NCBI GenBank assembly: GCA_050014755.1
Contig: JBEKCS010000098.1
Coordinates: forward strand, 1-8,538
Direction of reading: 5' to 3'
DNA from: Bog-756 sp050014755
Lineage (GTDB): Bacteria > Actinomycetota > Acidimicrobiia > Acidimicrobiales > RAAP-2
Length of the DNA: 8,538 bases
Position 1 is the first letter of the stretch. Each line of letters begins with the position of its first letter. Made by a program: the position numbers and the translations under genes. The notes below the pieces were generated by a model that was not told the DNA's origin, did not search any database, and saw only the letters and a program-made list of their open reading frames with translations. Positions 1 through 5,438 of this stretch are shown one piece after another.

Positions 1-270
1 CACCGCCAGCGTTTCTTTGTTGTGTTCAAAGAGGAAGGTACGTCGCGCCCCCGGTCAGGTGGTGCATCCACAAGTTCTGGTTATAACTCGCGACCAGTCA
101 CCCTCCGCCTTACGATCCATAAGATGGAAGGCGTACGAGCGACAATATCGGCGAGGGTCTGTGCGTTCTGCAAATACCAACTGCGTGCCTACGGGGACGT
201 TGTAGAGGATGACCTTATCCCGCAGCGGCCCACGCGGGTTTGGGCAACTTCCCCAACACGTTCCCAGTGA
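1..270 (+). CDS. possible 3' end of a small unknown ORF (weak)
   Basis: A reading frame is open from the window edge to a TGA at 268-270. It could be the end of a longer gene or start at GTG 22, giving 82 aa. The product has a CxxC pair (C-A-F-C, about residues 48-51 from GTG 22) followed by basic and aromatic residues. I recognise no family and assign no function. The only contextual support is that its stop overlaps the GTG at 267 of the next gene in a GTGA arrangement, as in translationally coupled genes. Codon third positions are only mildly GC-rich, so coding status is doubtful. If it is not real, 1-266 holds no gene I can support. Confidence 0.2.
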   Translation, partial: HRQRFFVVFKEEGTSRPRSGGASTSSGYNSRPVTLRLTIHKMEGVRATISARVCAFCKYQLRAYGDVVEDDLIPQRPTRVWATSPTRSQ

Positions 271-1091
271 GCAGGAAGGTGAAGCAGGAGAGGCCTTCCC
301 TCGCCAGCGTCCTCGTCAAGATAGATCGAGCCGAGAGCCACCTGAGATTCCTTGAGGCCGACGTGGAGCGGGTGTTTCCTGGTCATCGCTATGTCATCGA
401 GCCCGAGATTTATGATGAGGGCCGACGCCACGTCTTCAAGGCTCAACACCCTCCTGAGATCCCGCCGGACTGGAGTCTGGTCGTAGGTGACATGTTCCAC
501 AACCTGCGCTCGTCCCTTGACTATCTTGCCTACCAGCTGGTCTTGTGCTGTGGAGGCACGCCCAACACCAAAACAAACTTCCCCATCCGCGATCGGCCTT
601 ACATCCGACGAAACTGGTGGAGGCCCTGGAAAGAACAGCGCATTCTTCCGACAATCAGTGGCGGAATCGGGCGCGATGTGCGGGAGATCTTGGAGGCCGT
701 ACAGCCGTATCACGGACCGAAGCGGAACCACGGGCTTGATCTGCTCCGACACCTGGACAACGTCGACAAGCACAGGCGGTTGGTCATCATTGCGGTAGCG
801 ACCACGAATTCCATCTCCAGTGCAATCAGCGGCGACCCGATGGAGCCCCCGCCATCCACGACTGTCTTTACCCGCCGCCCGTTCGAACACGACGAAGTAA
901 TCGCGATCGTGAACTACGAGCGTCCCTATCCGCAGCCTGACCCAAACCTATATTTCATTCCGGACATTGCGTTCGGCGAGAGAGACCGCAGAATCTTCCA
1001 GGATCCGCTGAGAGTCGTCACTGGCGACCTGTTCTATCTCGTCCGTGACCAAGTGGTCCCGCTGTTCGAAGGATTCTTTCCGATTCCGTAG
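267..1091 (+). CDS. conserved hypothetical protein, probable cargo of the integrated element
   Basis: A protein of about 274 aa with no known function and no signal peptide or membrane segment. Two stretches resemble a widespread uncharacterised bacterial family that I recall only as hypothetical: G-D-M-F-H-N-L-R-S-S-L-D-Y-L-A-Y (about residues 74-89) and L-L-R-H-L-D-N-V-D-K-H-R (about 159-170). An N-F-P-I element lies between them. The conserved His, Arg, Asp and Lys residues suggest a helical bundle with a polar site, but no catalysis can be assigned. The start is uncertain. TTG 240 would add nine residues, while GTG 267 overlaps the preceding stop (GTGA). Neither has a clear Shine-Dalgarno sequence. 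The gene converges on the integrase with an 88-bp gap and lies in the less GC-rich segment, so I infer it is cargo of the element. It being a real gene is fairly safe from codon use. Confidence 0.75.
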   Translation: MSRKVKQERPSLASVLVKIDRAESHLRFLEADVERVFPGHRYVIEPEIYDEGRRHVFKAQHPPEIPPDWSLVVGDMFHNLRSSLDYLAYQLVLCCGGTPNTKTNFPIRDRPYIRRNWWRPWKEQRILPTISGGIGRDVREILEAVQPYHGPKRNHGLDLLRHLDNVDKHRRLVIIAVATTNSISSAISGDPMEPPPSTTVFTRRPFEHDEVIAIVNYERPYPQPDPNLYFIPDIAFGERDRRIFQDPLRVVTGDLFYLVRDQVVPLFEGFFPIP

Positions 1092-1106
1092 TGCCCACAT
1101 CGGACG

Positions 1107-1128
1107 CCGATCGCGAAAGCGCGGTTGG
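1107..1128 (+). terminator. candidate terminator hairpin after the hypothetical gene
   Basis: CCGATCGCG and CGCGGTTGG can form a 9-bp stem, including two G-U wobbles, around an AAAG loop. It starts 16 bases after the stop at 1091, in the gap between two convergent genes. The wobble pairs work only in plus-strand RNA. No T-run follows, so it would be an atypical terminator. Confidence 0.35.
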
Positions 1129-1179
1129 GGCGATCACTGGACCGCTGAAGCGCCACATAGACCCGCTGATCCTACGCAT

Positions 1180-2373
1180 TCACTGGGGTTTCTCTTTCGC
1201 TCCCTTGTTCGCCTCTTTGTTGAGAACCATTGCATCGTCGAATATTTGGCCAAGGGCAGCCGCGGCTTGCTGGTCTGACTGAGGGACGAAATGTGAGTAC
1301 ACGTTGAGGGTGGTGCTCGGGTTTCTATGGCCAAGTCGCCCGGCCACGGTGCGCACATCAACGCCGGCCGTCAACATCCGAGTTGCCACATAGTGCCGAA
1401 GGTCGTGCAGGCGGACCCCGGTTACGCCTGCCCTGCCACAGAGCAAGCGGAACGCTCTTGTCGTCGAGTCGGGACGCCAAGAAACCTTTCCGTCAGCGGC
1501 GCGGCTGAACACAAACGATTCGGGGCCGATCGCAGTGCCGGCCAGGCTGGCCGCCTCGTTCGCTCGCATCTTGTGCTCGCGAAGGCAGTTGACGGTAGTT
1601 GCATCCAAAGTGATTTTCCGGCTCTGATGGGACTTGGTCCCTTGTTCGATCAGCTCTTTGTCGACCAGGACTACTCCTCGCTCGATCGACAGGGTTCCAG
1701 CATCGAGGTCGAGGTCCTTCCATCGGAGTGCCACCATCTCACCCCGACGGGCACCCGATGAAGCGGCCAGAATGATGTATGTAGCGAGGTCCGGGTCGGT
1801 CTCCTCGGCTAGGCGAAAGAGCTCGACCACTTCGTCGGGACTGGGCGGCTTCAGATCCCGGATGGGCACTCGAGGCGGAGAGGCGTCGATGGCAGGGTTG
1901 TGCTCGATCCATCCCCACCGCACCCCCTGCGTCAACGCCCGACGGATGATCCCGTGCACTCTGCGGATTGTGGCCGGAGAATAGGGGCCGCGGGCACCGC
2001 CCACCACTATGAGGTGACGGTAGAACCGGTCGAGGTCAACTGCTGTGAGCTTGCTTGCCGCCAGTGACCCGATGGCTGGAATTATCGGGGCGTCGAGATA
2101 CATCCGGGTGACCGATACCGTTTTCGGAGAAAAACTCGGCGTGGCGTGATCAAGCCACTCGTTGAGGAGAGCACCCACGGTGCCCTCCTTCGCCGACCCA
2201 GGGGCCCGACCGTCCGTCTCAGTCACCAGCGCCGCAAGCGCCTTGGACGCTTGGCGCTTGGTCCCATGGAAGGTGCGCTCGACGTACCGTTTTCGGTTGG
2301 TAATCGGGTCACGCCCGGCGTGCACTCGGAGCTGCCAAGACTCCTCTCCCCGCTGGCGCATCGAGCCTGGCAT
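1180..2373 (-). CDS. int: tyrosine recombinase / phage-type integrase
   Basis: Site-specific recombinase of about 397 aa that would integrate and excise the element to its left. Numbered from the upstream ATG at 2409 (subtract 12 for the start used here), there is an N-terminal arm-binding domain (about 13-65), a SAM-like core-binding domain (about 77-165) and a catalytic domain (about 190-390). The catalytic set appears complete: R221 in G-A-R-R-G-E, probable K259, H335 and R338 in H-D-L-R-H, H361 in L-G-H-R-N, and the nucleophile Y371 in N-V-Y-S-H-F. I prefer ATG 2373 because GGAG (2381-2384) lies 7 bases upstream, and the protein then begins M-P-G-S-M-R-Q-R-G, as many relatives do. ATG 2409 has no convincing ribosome binding site. 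The gene starts about 130 bp from the 3' end of tRNA-Glu, the probable attachment site. The product seems intact. Confidence 0.95.
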   Translation of the reverse strand: MPGSMRQRGEESWQLRVHAGRDPITNRKRYVERTFHGTKRQASKALAALVTETDGRAPGSAKEGTVGALLNEWLDHATPSFSPKTVSVTRMYLDAPIIPAIGSLAASKLTAVDLDRFYRHLIVVGGARGPYSPATIRRVHGIIRRALTQGVRWGWIEHNPAIDASPPRVPIRDLKPPSPDEVVELFRLAEETDPDLATYIILAASSGARRGEMVALRWKDLDLDAGTLSIERGVVLVDKELIEQGTKSHQSRKITLDATTVNCLREHKMRANEAASLAGTAIGPESFVFSRAADGKVSWRPDSTTRAFRLLCGRAGVTGVRLHDLRHYVATRMLTAGVDVRTVAGRLGHRNPSTTLNVYSHFVPQSDQQAAAALGQIFDDAMVLNKEANKGAKEKPQ

Positions 2374-2380
2374 GCCGTCA

Positions 2381-2384
2381 CTCC
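2381..2384 (-). promoter_or_regulatory. Shine-Dalgarno deciding the integrase start
   Basis: On the minus strand GGAG is followed by seven bases and then ATG at 2373. It favours this internal ATG over the upstream ATG at 2409. Confidence 0.55.
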
Positions 2385-2412
2385 GTCCGGTGGGTCCACT
2401 CTTGTTCATCTG

Positions 2413-2418
2413 AATCTA
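2413..2418 (-). promoter_or_regulatory. candidate -10 box of the integrase promoter
   Basis: The minus strand reads TAGATT here, a TANNNT-type -10. Transcription would start near 2406, leaving a leader of about 33 nt containing the GGAG before ATG 2373. The ATG at 2409 would lie too close to the box to be transcribed. No good -35 is visible, although direct repeats with a TTGTCC core lie just upstream. Confidence 0.35.
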
Positions 2419-2425
2419 CCCGATT

Positions 2426-2447
2426 GGATGGACAAAAGGATGGACAA
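2426..2447. repeat. two 10-bp direct repeats near the integration junction
   Basis: GGATGGACAA occurs at 2426-2435 and again at 2438-2447, with start positions 12 bp apart. The pair lies between the integrase start and tRNA-Glu, where arm-type integrase sites or excisionase sites are normally found. No third copy is visible in this spacer. Function is inferred from position only. Confidence 0.6.
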
Positions 2448-2470
2448 CACCCGGCATCCGGCTGAATCCC

Positions 2471-2490
2471 TCAGAGGATATGGCCTCTGA
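2471..2490. repeat. perfect 7-bp inverted repeat downstream of tRNA-Glu
   Basis: TCAGAGG (2471-2477) and CCTCTGA (2484-2490) flank a six-base ATATGG spacer, 13 bp beyond the tRNA-Glu CCA end. It could terminate the tRNA transcript or form part of the attachment region. No T-run follows on either strand. Confidence 0.5.
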
Positions 2491-2503
2491 ACTGGTATGT
2501 CAC

Positions 2504-2579
2504 TGGCAGTCCCAACGGGATTCGAACCCGTGTCGCCACCTTGAGAGGGTGGTGTCCTAGGCCTCTAGACGATGGGACC
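2504..2579 (-). tRNA. tRNA-Glu (anticodon CTC)
   Basis: A full cloverleaf reads on the minus strand. The acceptor arm is GGTCCCA/TGGGACT, with a G1-U72 wobble. The anticodon stem is CCACC/GGTGG around loop CTCTCAA, giving anticodon CTC. The T arm is ACGGG-TTCGAAT-CCCGT, with G73 and an encoded CCA (2504-2506). It decodes GAG. It is the distal member of a tRNA-Gln/tRNA-Glu unit. Its 3' end faces the integrase and is the probable attachment site. The gene is intact, as expected where integration restores the tRNA 3' end. Confidence 0.97.
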
Positions 2580-2586
2580 CTGAAGG

Positions 2587-2604
2587 GCCACCGTAGACGG
2601 TGGC
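2587..2604 (-). repeat. hairpin just upstream of tRNA-Glu
   Basis: GCCACCG and CGGTGGC form a perfect 7-bp stem with a four-base loop, ending 7 bases before the tRNA-Glu 5' end. In the joint transcript it would lie immediately before the RNase P cleavage point. It is the last of a row of hairpins filling the tRNA spacer. Confidence 0.6.
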
Positions 2605-2613
2605 TCCGTATGA

Positions 2614-2678
2614 CGCCCCCGAGAGGGCGGTGATGCGCTGCCCCGAAGGGCGGTGTTCCACAACTCCCCCGAGAGGTC
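2614..2678 (-). repeat. three related hairpin-like units in the tRNA spacer
   Basis: Three units repeat about every 25 bp. On the minus strand they contain CTCTCGGGGGAG (2664-2675), GCCCTTCGGGGC (2640-2651) and CGCCCTCTCGGGGGCG (2614-2629). The middle one is a 4-bp stem closing a cUUCGg tetraloop in RNA. The 2614-2629 unit has a 5-bp stem CGCCC/GGGCG. The copy nearest tRNA-Gln is more diverged and pairs weakly. They may be duplicated spacer hairpins that guide processing of the tRNA precursor. Confidence 0.55.
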
Positions 2679-2688
2679 ACTGTGTCTG

Positions 2689-2761
2689 CTCGGGGGGGAG
2701 GGATCGAACCTCCAACCTCCAGATTCAGAGTCTGGCGCTCTGCCGGTTGAGCTACCCCCGA
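2689..2761 (-). tRNA. tRNA-Gln (anticodon CTG)
   Basis: A canonical 73-nt cloverleaf on the minus strand. The acceptor arm is TCGGGGG/CCCCCGA, the D arm closes with GCTC/GAGC, and the anticodon stem CCAGA/TCTGG holds loop CTCTGAA, giving anticodon CTG. The T arm is GGAGG-TTCGATC-CCTCC. The U1-A72 pair and G73 are known bacterial tRNA-Gln identity features, which supports Gln. CCA is not encoded, unlike in the neighbouring tRNA-Glu, so it must be added after transcription. It is the promoter-proximal gene of the unit. Confidence 0.97.
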
Positions 2762-2775
2762 TTGGGCGAACGGCC

Positions 2776-2781
2776 AATTTA
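2776..2781 (-). promoter_or_regulatory. candidate -10 box for the tRNA-Gln/tRNA-Glu unit
   Basis: The minus strand reads TAAATT, an AT-rich island in GC-rich DNA. It would start transcription near 2769, about 8 nt before the tRNA-Gln 5' end, a normal leader for a tRNA. No convincing -35 was found. Confidence 0.35.
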
Positions 2782-2904
2782 GCCGACCGCGGCCGCCCCG
2801 GAGACGGGGACCTTATCGGGTTCGACACCGGCCTCCCAAGTTCCCGGCCCCGATCACGGGACCCGGACCGCCGCCGTCCATCCGAACCCACCCGGTCCGC
2901 TCAC

Positions 2905-2910
2905 TACGAT
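2905..2910 (+). promoter_or_regulatory. candidate -10 box for a leaderless FAD-oxidase transcript
   Basis: TACGAT fits TANNNT. It is followed by six bases and then GTG 2917, so transcription would begin at the start codon. No Shine-Dalgarno precedes that GTG, as expected for a leaderless mRNA. No clear -35 is seen. Confidence 0.5.
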
Positions 2911-2916
2911 CAAGCC

Positions 2917-4056
2917 GTGGACGCACGCCGGGTGGTCATCGTAGGCGGCGGCGTCCTCGGGACGATGCATGCCCTCACAGCCTGCCGCCGAGGTTGGGAG
3001 GTCGTCCAACTCGAGGCCGACGCCGGCCCCCGACGGGCCTCGGTCCGCAATTTCGGACTGGTCTGGGTGAGTGGACGGGCACGGGGCGCCGAGTTGGACA
3101 TGGCCATCCGGGCCCGCGAGCTCTGGGAGCAGATCGCATCCCACTCCCCCACGGTCGGATTCCGTCCCGACGGCTCGCTGACCATCGCCCGTCACGAGCG
3201 CGAGCTCGACCTGATGTCCGAGGCCGCATCCCAGGCCGATGCGGCGGCCCGTGGCTTCGAGCTCCTGGACGCCGCCGAGCTCAGGCGGGTCAACCCCGCC
3301 GTCCGTGGCCACCTGCTCGGTGGGCTCCGATGCACCCGCGACGCCATCGTCGAGCCCGGGCTCGTCCTGGGCGCAGTCCGGGCCACGCTCGAGGCCACCG
3401 GGCGCTACACCTGGGTTCCCCGCCGCCAGGTGGTAGACGTGGAGACCACGGCGGCAGGCGCCGCCGTGGCCATCGACCACCTGGGCGACCGCCACGAAGG
3501 CTCGGTCGCCGTGCTTTGCATCGGTGACCGCCTGGCCGGCATCGGGGGCCGCATCGGGGCAGCCCTCGCAGCCGCGCCGCTCCGGCGCTGCCGCCTCCAG
3601 ATGATGCAGACCGCCCCGGCGTCGGAACGCCTGACCACGGCCCTGGCCGATGCCGACTCGATGCGGTACTACCCCGCCTTCGACCTCCCCGGTCGCGGCG
3701 CCCTGCCCGATCCCCCGTCGACCACGTCCGAATGGGGCATGCAGCTGCTCGTGGTCCAGCGTGCCGGCGGCGGACTCACCATCGGCGACACCCACACCTA
3801 CGAGGAGCCTTTCGACTTCGCCGTCGAGGAGCACCTCTACGACGAACTGCGGGTCCGGGCCGAGGGGTTGCTCGGATGGCCCCTCCCCCCTACCGTGCGG
3901 CGGTGGGCCGGGGTCTACACCGGGGTCACCGACGAGCACATCTGCTATCGGGCCACCATCGACACCGGGATCGTGGTGGTGACCGGACCGGCCGGGCGGG
4001 GGATGACCCTCTCTCCCGCCATCGCCGAGGAGACCTGGGAGGATCTGGCACCATGA
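2917..4056 (+). CDS. FAD-dependent amine oxidase, HpnW-like (TIGR03364), aminophosphonate deamination
   Basis: Cytosolic flavoprotein of 379 aa in the DAO fold family (PF01266). The N-terminal dinucleotide fold V-V-I-V-G-G-G-V-L-G (G10, G12, G15) ends with E33 as the likely ribose ligand. A-S-V-R-N-F-G (41-47) is typical of this clade. The C-terminal G-P-A-G-R-G-M-T-L-S segment (about 357-366) would close over FAD. Family knowledge links this clade to a phosphonatase-like HAD gene, which follows here with a 4-bp overlap. The expected reaction is oxidative deamination of 2-aminoethylphosphonate or a hydroxylated or N-methylated relative to the phosphonoaldehyde. The open frame reaches left to 2653, but that would cover the tRNA-Gln gene. 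GTG 2917 fits the flavin fold and the upstream -10 box. The exact substrate cannot be read from sequence, and a general amine oxidase remains possible. Confidence 0.9.
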   Translation: MDARRVVIVGGGVLGTMHALTACRRGWEVVQLEADAGPRRASVRNFGLVWVSGRARGAELDMAIRARELWEQIASHSPTVGFRPDGSLTIARHERELDLMSEAASQADAAARGFELLDAAELRRVNPAVRGHLLGGLRCTRDAIVEPGLVLGAVRATLEATGRYTWVPRRQVVDVETTAAGAAVAIDHLGDRHEGSVAVLCIGDRLAGIGGRIGAALAAAPLRRCRLQMMQTAPASERLTTALADADSMRYYPAFDLPGRGALPDPPSTTSEWGMQLLVVQRAGGGLTIGDTHTYEEPFDFAVEEHLYDELRVRAEGLLGWPLPPTVRRWAGVYTGVTDEHICYRATIDTGIVVVTGPAGRGMTLSPAIAEETWEDLAP

Positions 4057-4730
4057 CCCCACCGATCAGACTGGCCGCCCTCGACATGGCCGGCACCACC
4101 GTCGCCGACCAGGGGGCGGTCGAGGAGGCCTTCCAGGCCGCGTTGGACTCCGTCGGTCTGGTGGCCGGCGACCTGATGGACGACCCTGCTGCCTACATCC
4201 GACGCACCATGGGTCAGTCCAAGATCGCGGTCTTCACCGAGGTCCTCGGAGGCGACCGCCACCGCGCCGAGCAGGCCAATATCGCCTTCGAGACCGCGTT
4301 CGACCAGGCCGTCGACCGCGGAGAGGTCACGTCGCTCCCCGGCTCCGAGGACGTCTTCGCCGCCCTGCGGGCCGGCGGGATCCGACTGTGCCTCACCACC
4401 GGGTTCTCCCCCTCCACCCGGGACCGGATCATCGACGCCCTCGGATGGGAGGGTCTGGTCGATCTTGCCCTGTCACCGGCCGACGCCGGGCGGGGGCGGC
4501 CGTGGCCCGACATGATCCTGACCGCCGTCCTGCGCCTCCGGATCGACGATGTGGCCGAGGTGGCCGTGGCCGGCGACACGACCAGCGACCTGATCGCCGG
4601 CACCCGGGCGGGGGCGTCACTGGTGGCCGGCGTGCTGACCGGTGCCCACACCGCCGAGGAACTGGCTGCGGCCCCCCATACCCACCTGCTGGGATCGATC
4701 AGGGAGCTCCCCCCTTTGATCCTCGGCTGA
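4053..4730 (+). CDS. phosphonatase-like HAD hydrolase (TIGR03351, PhnX-related)
   Basis: Cytosolic HAD hydrolase of 225 aa predicted to cleave the C-P bond of phosphonoacetaldehyde or a close analogue, releasing phosphate. Motif I is D-M-A-G-T (D11 nucleophile, with A13 where ordinary HAD phosphatases have Asp), the phosphonatase signature. M-G-Q-S-K-I places K57 in the cap at the position of the PhnX Schiff-base lysine. T115/T116 form motif II. R149 in G-R-P replaces the usual motif III lysine, and G-D-T-T-S-D (D175, D179) is the metal-binding motif IV. All elements of the bicatalytic phosphonatase mechanism are thus present. ATG 4053 overlaps the oxidase stop (ATGA), with GGGAGG at 4038-4043 as ribosome binding site, so the two are translationally coupled. 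No PhnW transaminase or PhnCDE transporter is in the window, which fits this clade rather than true PhnX. Confidence 0.92.
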   Translation: MTPPIRLAALDMAGTTVADQGAVEEAFQAALDSVGLVAGDLMDDPAAYIRRTMGQSKIAVFTEVLGGDRHRAEQANIAFETAFDQAVDRGEVTSLPGSEDVFAALRAGGIRLCLTTGFSPSTRDRIIDALGWEGLVDLALSPADAGRGRPWPDMILTAVLRLRIDDVAEVAVAGDTTSDLIAGTRAGASLVAGVLTGAHTAEELAAAPHTHLLGSIRELPPLILG

Positions 4731-4736
4731 GGCATC
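4718..4736 (+). terminator. weak hairpin at the end of the phosphonate pair
   Basis: CCTC-GGCT-GAGG (4721-4732), extended by GAT/ATC arms with a one-base bulge, spans the stop codon at 4728-4730. The convergent gene on the other strand ends at 4751, leaving only 20 bp between stops. No T-run is present, so a terminator role is tentative. Confidence 0.25.
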
Positions 4737-4750
4737 GCTCCCGTCCGGTA

Positions 4751-5320
4751 TCAGCCGCCGAAGGGGCCGAACGCGTCGAGATGGTTGAAGCCGATGATCC
4801 GGCCGACAGCCACGCCCACCGTCTCCTTGGCGTAGTACGGGATGGCGGAGAGCCCGCTGATCGGTGACGTCTGGGTCGGTGTCGGATAGGAGGTCAGGCC
4901 GAGCGACGAGGCGATCGCCATGCTGCGCGCCTCGTGGAACTTGTCGGTGACCATCAGCACCGTGGTGTCGCCGTGGGCGATGAGGGCCGGTGCGGCATCG
5001 GACAGGTTCTCCCACGAGTTCCGTCCTCCGGCCTGCTGGACGTCCGCCGCCGGGATGCCGTTCGCCACCAGGTAGGCGGCCGAGGCCTCGGCCTCGGTGT
5101 AGTGGTCACCGGGCTCCTTCGAACCGGTCACCATGACCGTGGACGAGTAGTGCTCGTGCCAGAGCAACGCCGCCTGGTCGAGCCGGGCCTGCAGGTCCGG
5201 CGACGGGATCCCGTTGTACTGGGCCGCCCCCATGACCACGATGGCCCCGGCCGCCTTCGGGTCATACTGCTGGCCGGTCTTCCATACCTGGTAGGCGGTC
5301 ACCCCCAGGTAGACGACCAC
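4751..5320 (-). CDS. DUF218 / YdcF-SanA-ElyC family membrane-anchored protein; start unresolved
   Basis: A DUF218 (PF02698) domain with A-I-V-V-M-G-A-A-Q near the N-terminus, V-M-V-T-G-S plus T-E-A-E-A-S in the middle, and N-S-W-E-N-L in the conserved acidic loop. Relatives are anchored in the inner membrane and affect envelope integrity, but their reaction is unknown. The end given is GTG 5320, the first conventional start codon in frame. It cuts a hydrophobic helix in half. The same frame upstream encodes R-L-V-L-R-L-V-K-W-L-L-V-A, completing a basic-plus-hydrophobic anchor, yet no ATG, GTG or TTG exists there. A CTG at 5380 would give 209 aa. Alternatively, the ATG overlapping the gltX stop (5440-5442) is the ancestral start, followed by a one-base frame change. 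It is probably co-transcribed with gltX. Confidence 0.82.
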   Translation of the reverse strand: MVVYLGVTAYQVWKTGQQYDPKAAGAIVVMGAAQYNGIPSPDLQARLDQAALLWHEHYSSTVMVTGSKEPGDHYTEAEASAAYLVANGIPAADVQQAGGRNSWENLSDAAPALIAHGDTTVLMVTDKFHEARSMAIASSLGLTSYPTPTQTSPISGLSAIPYYAKETVGVAVGRIIGFNHLDAFGPFGG

Positions 5321-5438
5321 AGCGACCAGCAGCCACTTGACCAGCCGGAGTACGAGGCGGAGGATGCGGAAGGCGAACAGTGGAAGACCTGGGTGGACCG
5401 GTATCAGCGGACCGGCGCCGACGGGCGCAGTGTCGGTG

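Noticed and set aside
1..266. Second copy of the tRNA-Glu 3' end as the other attachment site
   Set aside because: I scanned for the T-arm and acceptor sequence of tRNA-Glu here and in the rest of the left segment and found none.
189..890. 233-aa minus-strand reading frame opposite the hypothetical gene
   Set aside because: It lies antisense to a frame with better codon bias and recognisable conserved motifs, and shows no domain of its own.
2587..2678. CRISPR-like repeat array in the tRNA spacer
   Set aside because: Units are only about 25 bp apart, imperfect, and lack unique spacers of constant length. They look like duplicated hairpins.
2653..2916. Upstream extension of the FAD oxidase frame
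   Set aside because: It overlaps the whole tRNA-Gln gene on the other strand. The flavin-binding fold begins right after GTG 2917, where a leaderless promoter fits.
2854..4062. 402-aa minus-strand frame opposite the FAD oxidase
   Set aside because: Long antisense frames are expected in such GC-rich coding DNA. The product is Gly, Asp and His rich with no motif.
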